Source of the DNA: Balamuthia mandrillaris
Taxonomy: Eukaryota; Discosea; Longamoebia; Balamuthiidae
Assembly (NCBI GenBank): GCA_031835245.1
Contig: JAVKOQ010000500.1
Location: 1 to 32,265 of the forward strand
Reading direction: 5' to 3'
Length of the DNA: 32,265 bases
Shown: positions 27,968-32,265 of the stretch, one piece after another
How positions within the stretch are numbered: the stretch's first letter is position 1
How the letters are laid out: each line of letters begins with the position of its first letter
The notes under the pieces: model-generated
Database searches by the model: none
What the model saw: the letters and a program-made list of their open reading frames with translations, nothing else
What the model was told of the DNA's origin: nothing
Program-made: the position numbers and the translations under genes

Positions 27968-28622
27968 ATGCAGGAGAGGAAGAGGGAGGAAATATGAATA
28001 AGCAAATCACCAAATTAAAAAAAAAGAGAGAAAGCACATGAAGAAGAAACAACAAACCGAAGCCAGAACTGAAGCGTGTCAAGCCCCATGGTGGAGAGGC
28101 AATCCCATTGTAGGGCATAAAAGCGTAGAGTTGGTTATGGAATACAGTAACGAGGTTTCGCAGCTCCTCTGAACTTCCAAACACGGTTTGGTTCCATCTT
28201 GACAATACGTGTTGATCACTTTCTTTACTGGCGCTCCAAAGAACGTTTTGTTGAAGATCATAGTCAAAAAGGAAGAGGTAGAGGACATCACCGAGTCGCA
28301 CAGGAGCGAAACCAGAAGAGTCAGTCCAAAACGGGTCTGTGGCGAAGGGGTCTCCTCGATTACTGGTCGTAAATTCTCCAACTTGTTGCACAACGTTATC
28401 AGAGCTTGACTCTATGACGAAGAGTTGGCGAAAGGGTTGGTCTGGCACCGTCGCCATGAAGTAGCCCCGTGTAGAGCCAAACCTGAAGATAAGCGAAGGG
28501 TCTGAGCCTTCCACACCGGGGTTGAGGTCTTCCAGCAACAGTGGTTCGAGGAAGTCTTCAGTTTGGGCAACCGCTGCATTGCCACAAAGCAGAGCAAAGG
28601 CAAGCACAATGAAGGGGTACAT
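26765..28622 (-). CDS. Secreted or GPI-anchored protein with SDGT-type repeats
   Basis: Exons 28622-28058 and 27900-26765 give 566 residues. Residues 1-19 are a signal peptide (MYPFIVLAFALLCGNAAVA). The body resembles six-bladed or hyalin-like repeat proteins whose units read ELW-x-SDGT-x-x-GT: LYVSDGTQDGTVQL, FMVSNGTHVGTFYR, HGAELYYFDLL, IYGYDGSHVFPI. Several N-x-T/S sites suit an exported glycoprotein. The end, STSTDDSSGVSTV then SSSLLLFFA, combines small residues with a short hydrophobic tail, as in GPI-attachment signals, though it is short. The ligand and function are unknown. Intron 28057-27901 carries a GA/CT microsatellite. The stop lies 52 bp from the convergent SH3 gene stop. Confidence 0.82.
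27907..27963. repeat. (GA)n microsatellite in secreted-protein intron
   Basis: GA run on the plus strand, which is CT on the transcript strand, placed directly before the acceptor of exon 2 and so acting as its polypyrimidine tract. Confidence 0.9.
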
Positions 28623-28754
28623 AGTTAGAAGCAGAAGTCTTCAACGCCTTGCAGTATAAACTTTTTTTCGTGAACTATAAATAACATTACCACCTTAAGG
28701 TACCACTATCGGCCCACCTTAGACCCCAGTAAAACAACAAAAAATAAACAACGA

Positions 28755-29047
28755 AAACGCCCCGGCAGCACTGTTTCGCTGGAAAACTTTGTTCCAAAAG
28801 GCTACGAGGGTGCAGCCTGCGGCCTTCCACGCTTCTGTGCCTGTGGAGTTCCATCGCGAATACCAAGGAATGCCTCTTAAGGAGATGAAGGAACAAGTCA
28901 GGAAGACGTTCCTGAATAACGGAGAGGACAAGAGCCTTGCGTGGTTACATTCACAGTGATGCCGTCGATGATTTCTTCAACTTCGTGAAAACCACCTTTG
29001 CGGCGGGCGGAGGCACGACTGGATTCAAGATGACGTTCCGTTCGTAA
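28755..29047 (+). pseudogene. Remnant or cryptic LYR-type small protein gene
   Basis: An open stretch reads AALFRWKTLFQKATRV, then FHASVPVEFHREYQGMPLK and EQVRKTFLNNGEDKSLA. After a shift of one base it continues DAVDDFFNFVKTTFAAGGG and TGFKMTFRS before TAA. The layout loosely follows LYRM7/MZM1 (complex III assembly): an LYR-like start, a basic helix, N-N, then an acidic-hydrophobic helix and a final beta-like K-x-T-F-R. No ATG precedes it in frame; a CCCCGGCAG just before could be an acceptor for an unseen first exon. The frame change coincides with a 16-nt GT...AG segment at 28938-28953. It is either a decaying gene or one with atypical splicing. The family assignment is weak. Confidence 0.4.
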
Positions 29048-29415
29048 GGACAAGAGCCAGTCTCTCAGCATCCAAGCTAGGGAATGGCACCCAACAGCCA
29101 TCCAAGCCATTACAACAGAATCCCGTGACGACAAAGATGATTCTAATTTCAACGCAATCATAGCATATCATAATAATCATTAACACCAGTGAAAAGAAAT
29201 GGGCAGAGGAAAATAGCAGCATTGAAAGTCCTGTGCTTCCCTGCCATATTTAGCAGGGATATCGGTGTCGCCAAGGACCGCTTCTGCTTCATATCGTCTT
29301 TTTTTAATTTTTCGTTGTGGGATCGCACCTGAGGAGGGTGGCGAACGCTTTTTTGTTTTTTTGCTCTCGCAAAAAAATTATTCCACTGCGACAAAGAGCA
29401 AAACAACAACAAAGA
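29048..29415. other. Intergenic region upstream of the actin-bundling gene
   Basis: 368 bp in which I see no gene. It is AT-rich around 29150-29185. An AACAACAACAAAGA leader precedes the ATG at 29416, similar to the CAA-rich leaders of the two repeat-protein genes. Confidence 0.5.
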
Positions 29416-30267
29416 ATGCAGGGACCCCCTACCACCGGAGAGCTGCAAGGAAGCAACGACGTTGCCAAGCTAGAAGATCTGTGCTCCAGACCCTACAAGG
29501 ACCAGGCCATCTGGTTCTTGAACGGTTTCTGGGTGGACTTTGCCAAGGACGAGGCCGACAAGATCTGGGGTTACGTCCACCTTTTAGCTGAGTTGGATGA
29601 GAAGAAGAAGGCGCACGGCAACGCTGTGGATGAGTTCCAAGCCCACCGCTTCTTGGAGAAAATCGGAGAGACCCTCACGGTCCAGTCCATGAGGGACAAG
29701 CTCCGCTCCACCGGTGCGTTCGGAGAGCAGAAGTTCAGAACAGTCCCTCTGGCCCACTTCCTCCTCTTCAAGTACAACATCAACTACCGCGACCTCGTCA
29801 ACGCTCCTCAGGGCAGCCTCAGCCCCACGGAGCTCGCCAAGGCCCAAAAGATGGTGGAAGACGCCCAAGCCGCTTGCGAAGCCGCCCAGGCTCGTGAGGC
29901 TGAGCTCAGAGCCGCCGAAAGGGAGCTCAAGGCCCAGGAGGACGCCTATAACCGCAAGACTGAGGAACTGACGCGAGCCAGCGAGACTGGAGGAGCCGTT
30001 TCCAAGAACAAGGCCAAGGCTGAGCTCGCTCAACACCTTGCCGAGGATCCTTTGCCGCTTCGTCGTGCCAAGATCACCGCCGAAGCTGCCGTGAGGAAGG
30101 CTGAGGCCGCCGTCGCGGAGGCCCAAAAAAGTTTGGCGGAGGCGGAGGAGTACCTCCAAAAGGCCAAGAGCATGGGCGCACCTGAGGGACAGATCTGGTG
30201 GATGGAAAAGGAGTTGCAGGAAGCCAGGAAGTATTTGCCCAAGTCCAAGGGCGGCGTCGCCAAGTAA
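29416..30267 (+). CDS. abpB: 34-kDa-type calcium-regulated actin-bundling protein
   Basis: Homolog of Dictyostelium ABP34, which crosslinks actin filaments in the cortex and filopodia. Single exon, 283 residues, close to the 295 of the Dictyostelium protein. Residues 20-60 (DLCSRPYKDQAIWFLNGFW, then VDFAKDEADKIW) match the family start. An EF-hand-like region follows (LLAELDEKKKAHGNAVDEF), then the LPLAHFLLFKYN-like block (here VPLAHFLLFKYNINYRDLV). The C-terminal half is a long Ala/Glu/Lys coiled coil. It closes with AEAAVRKAEAAVAEAQ and EGQIWWMEKELQEARKYLP, equivalent to the GAIWWMNRDLEEKKKRYG end of ABP34. The second EF-hand loop (STGAFGEQKFRTV) lacks the acidic ligands found in ABP34. Codon use is strongly biased toward C/G-ending codons, typical of a highly expressed gene. 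Confidence 0.88.
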   Translation: MQGPPTTGELQGSNDVAKLEDLCSRPYKDQAIWFLNGFWVDFAKDEADKIWGYVHLLAELDEKKKAHGNAVDEFQAHRFLEKIGETLTVQSMRDKLRSTGAFGEQKFRTVPLAHFLLFKYNINYRDLVNAPQGSLSPTELAKAQKMVEDAQAACEAAQAREAELRAAERELKAQEDAYNRKTEELTRASETGGAVSKNKAKAELAQHLAEDPLPLRRAKITAEAAVRKAEAAVAEAQKSLAEAEEYLQKAKSMGAPEGQIWWMEKELQEARKYLPKSKGGVAK

Positions 30268-30705
30268 AAAGGCTCACCCGGTTCTTCTCACATGGTAATC
30301 TTCATATAAACCTTTTGAATGTGTTACTACTACCGGTTCGTGTTGTGTATTGTTGTCTTCTATCTTTCCTGGTCCTTTTTTTTTTCCCCCCCACAGGAAA
30401 TGGGGAGGGACGAAAACAGGACAGGGCATGCAAAAAAACAAAGCGCCTTGTACGGTCCACCACGACCAGTCTAGCTAGCCTCTCCTCCATCGGCTGCCTT
30501 GCGGTATGAGGACAAAAAATACCAGCAGGCGAAGAGAAAAGAGGCGGAGAGGGCATGGAACCCAAGCTGCACACATATCCCACAATCACACCACCACTTG
30601 TGCTCAAGAAAAAAAAAATAGAACAAAAAAACAAAAACAAAAACAAGGAACCCCTTCCCCTGCGAATAGCAAACACCTCCCTTCTCTCTGAGTGGAAACA
30701 ACAAT
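30268..30705. other. Intergenic region, actin bundler to glyoxalase
   Basis: 438 bp holding the 3' UTR of the actin bundler and the upstream region of glyoxalase I. It contains T-rich (30367-30380) and A-rich (30608-30645) runs. I see no gene, RNA or clear regulatory element. Confidence 0.5.
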
Positions 30706-31048
30706 ATGGAACACGAGAGCGCACAAGATGTGAAGGAAGCCACTAAAGACTTCATCTTCCAGCAAACCATGTTCAGGGTGAAGGACCCTGTGAAGTCGGT
30801 AGATTTCTACAGCAAAGTGCTTGGCATGACCCTGTTGAAGCGCTTCGACTTTGAGTCCATGAAGTTCTCGTTGTACTTCATGGGCTACGTGGATGAGTCC
30901 CAGATCCCCACCGATGAGAAAGAGAGGACCAGGTGGCTCTTCCAACAGCCAGCTACCCTCGAACTCACCCACAACTGGGGCACTGAGAGTGACCCAACTT
31001 TTGAGGGCTACCACAATGGCAACTCCAACCCCAGAGGTTTCGGTACGA

Positions 31049-31083
<35 letters not shown>

Positions 31084-31347
31084 CTCTCTTGCTCTCTTGC
31101 TCTCTTGCTCTCTTGCTCTCTTGCTCTCTTGCTCTCTTGCTCTCATTCTAACAGCCATTTGGCTGATATAGGCCACATTGGTATTGCTGTTCCGGACGTG
31201 GATAAGGCCTGTGAGCGATTCGAGCGACTGGGCGTCCAGTTTCAGAAGAAGCCTAACGATGGTTCGATGAAAGGCTTGGCCTTCATTAAGGACCCCGACG
31301 GCTACTGGATTGAGATCCTCAACGGGGGCAACATGGCCTCCCTCTAA
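30706..31347 (+). CDS. GLO1: Glyoxalase I (lactoylglutathione lyase)
   Basis: Isomerises the methylglyoxal-glutathione hemithioacetal to S-lactoylglutathione. Exons 30706-31042 and 31172-31347 give 170 residues. The metal ligands of the eukaryotic zinc-type enzyme are all visible: Gln in [12 protein letters not shown], Glu in [13 protein letters not shown], His in [10 protein letters not shown] and Glu in [10 protein letters not shown]. Other conserved parts are [38 protein letters not shown] and FIKDPDGYW. The 129-nt intron has a length divisible by three and no stop in frame, so unspliced RNA would encode a 213-residue protein with a Leu/Ser insert inside the GFG-HIG loop. A single-domain protein like human GLO1, it probably works as a dimer. 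AATAAA lies at 31391. Confidence 0.95.
31054..31144. repeat. (CT)n plus 8-mer TTGCTCTC repeat in the glyoxalase intron
   Basis: A CT dinucleotide run is followed by about eight copies of TTGCTCTC, just before the branch-like TTCTAAC and acceptor GATATAG at 31171. Confidence 0.92.
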
Positions 31348-31795
31348 ACCTTTCTCTTCTTCCTCCCCGAACGCAATGTCGTGTCGTCACAATAAACCCA
31401 CAGGTTAAGATCCCGTGTCGTCATAGTAGCCTTTCTTGGCGGCATGCAAAGAAACACGCAAGAAGAGTTAAAAAAAAAAAGGCAACCGACAAAAAAAATA
31501 GGGGCCCAAAGGAACCAGGCAGGTTAAGAAACTCATTGAGTATCGCACGGTGTGGAGGTGTGGAGGTGTGGATGTGCCGCAGCACATTACCATTACTCGT
31601 GGTACTAGGAAGTTGTGAATGCGGAGAGAGTCACATCCTCCCAGCCCTACTGCCGCTACTACTGCCCTTGGGGTCATCACTGACACGGTTGACAGCAGCC
31701 AACACGCCAACAACTGGTGGAAGAACAACAGTTGCAAGAGCAGTGGTGGCGGCGGCGGGAAGAGACTGGAGAGCAGCAGAAGCTATCATCACGCT
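31348..31795. other. Intergenic region, glyoxalase to membrane kinase
   Basis: 448 bp with the glyoxalase 3' UTR (AATAAA at 31391), A-rich runs at 31469-31500 and a GTGTGGAGGT repeat at 31550-31570. An in-frame upstream ATG of the next gene lies at 31619, so part of this stretch may be coding. Confidence 0.45.
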
Positions 31796-32265
31796 ATGTT
31801 GAGACACGTGGCCTTTCGTCGGTGGACGCGGTGGCAAGGCCTGTTGGGTTTAGTTGCAATATGCTGCATCTTCTTGGGCAGCTTTGTATTTTATTTTCCT
31901 CTTACGGCGAGGCGAGAAGGTCAGCAACTCTTACTGTCCTTTCATAATGGTTGTATCTAAGCAAGTTTGCTTAACGTGCATTTTCATAGGCGAAGAGCTT
32001 CCTCAGCAGTGGGTTGACTCCACGCCCTACCGCTGCCCCGACGGTCCTTACAGCTCCGCGCGCAAGTCGCTGCATGACTACATCCTGCAAAAAGTATTGG
32101 AGCCGTATCGCCAAGACTTGCCCTCAAGAGAGGGTTGGATCCTGATGGGAGGACCCGGGTCTGGTAAGACCTCCATCATCAACTCCATCTTTTCGCAACA
32201 GTCGGAGACGCCTATTCGTATCGACCCCGATGAAATGCTTCCCATGCTGCCTGAATACCGCAAGT
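31796..32265 (+). CDS. Membrane-anchored P-loop kinase, zeta-type domain (partial at window edge)
   Basis: Exons 31796-31919 and 31990-32265; the gene continues beyond the window. The N-terminus, MLRHVAFRRWTRWQG then a hydrophobic LLGLVAICCIFLGSFVFYF, is a basic-then-hydrophobic signal anchor. The second exon encodes PYRCPDGPYSSARKSLHDY, a Walker A motif GGPGSGKTSIINSIF and RIDPDEMLPMLPEYRK. The pair GGPGSGK(T/S) with (N/D)PDE-x-x-x-LPEY is characteristic of the zeta-domain kinase family, which phosphorylates UDP-sugars in bacteria. Homologous domains occur in protists and plants with unknown substrates. This copy is read as an ordinary host gene. An in-frame upstream ATG at 31619 would add 59 polar residues; 31796 was preferred for its G at -3 and the compact anchor. 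An ER/Golgi or surface location is likely but unproven. Confidence 0.75.

Noticed and set aside
30604-31176. Arg/Glu-rich minus-strand frame opposite glyoxalase I
   Set aside because: It is antisense to conserved glyoxalase exons and to the CT/TTGCTCTC intron repeat.
1-32265. CRISPR arrays, bacterial operons, insertion sequences, LTR elements or other virus-like copies
   Set aside because: None is recognisable; regular repeats are coding heptads or microsatellites, and the genes are eukaryotic with spliceosomal introns.

Overview
This is a nuclear segment of a compact, intron-rich unicellular eukaryote, most likely an amoebozoan. Genes lie only 40 to 500 bp apart on both strands. Introns are canonical GT-AG, mostly 53 to 400 bp, and often filled with pyrimidine-rich low-complexity sequence. 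The gene content supports Amoebozoa: a homolog of the Dictyostelium 34-kDa actin-bundling protein, a copine, an IP3 receptor, a DENN-PH protein and an FBXW-type protein. The genus is not determined; Balamuthia or Acanthamoeba relatives are only a guess. I rebuilt the exons by hand from reading frame, GT/AG borders and recalled family motifs.

Layout. 1-3435 (-): N-terminal part of an IP3 receptor, running off the left edge. 3871-5239 (+): SENP8-like deneddylase. 5777-9382 (+): copine with a long Gly-Tyr-Pro-Gln tail. 9545-11243 (-): DHHC palmitoyltransferase whose catalytic motif is split over a 10-nt and a 6-nt exon. 11452-12568 (-): CDKN3-like phosphatase. 13000-13953 and 14797-15870 (+): two paralogous secreted proteins built of a YDGGD(V/I)R heptad, with a degenerate inverted relative between them near 14200-14351. 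16532-20709 (+): DENN-PH-proline-rich protein. 20767-22086 (-): proteasome assembly chaperone 1. 22234-23320 (+): FHA-like protein. 23360-26117 (-): F-box/WD40 protein. 26395-26712 (+): an 80-residue SH3-only protein. 26765-28622 (-): secreted, possibly GPI-anchored protein. About 28755-29047 (+): remnant or cryptic LYR-like gene. 29416-30267 (+): ABP34-like actin bundler. 30706-31347 (+): glyoxalase I. 31796-end (+): membrane-anchored P-loop kinase with a zeta-type domain, cut by the window edge.

How the genes relate. This is not an operon. Several genes share divergent control regions (IP3 receptor/deneddylase, PSMG1/FHA, F-box/SH3) or end tail to tail within 40 to 60 bp. Themes recur: calcium and membrane signalling (IP3 receptor, copine, DHHC enzyme, DENN-PH), ubiquitin, NEDD8 and proteasome functions (deneddylase, F-box protein, PSMG1), and extracellular repeat proteins.

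The most unusual items are the micro-exons holding the DHHC catalytic core and the uncharacterised YDGGD-heptad secreted family with its near-identical 5' halves and a decayed third copy.
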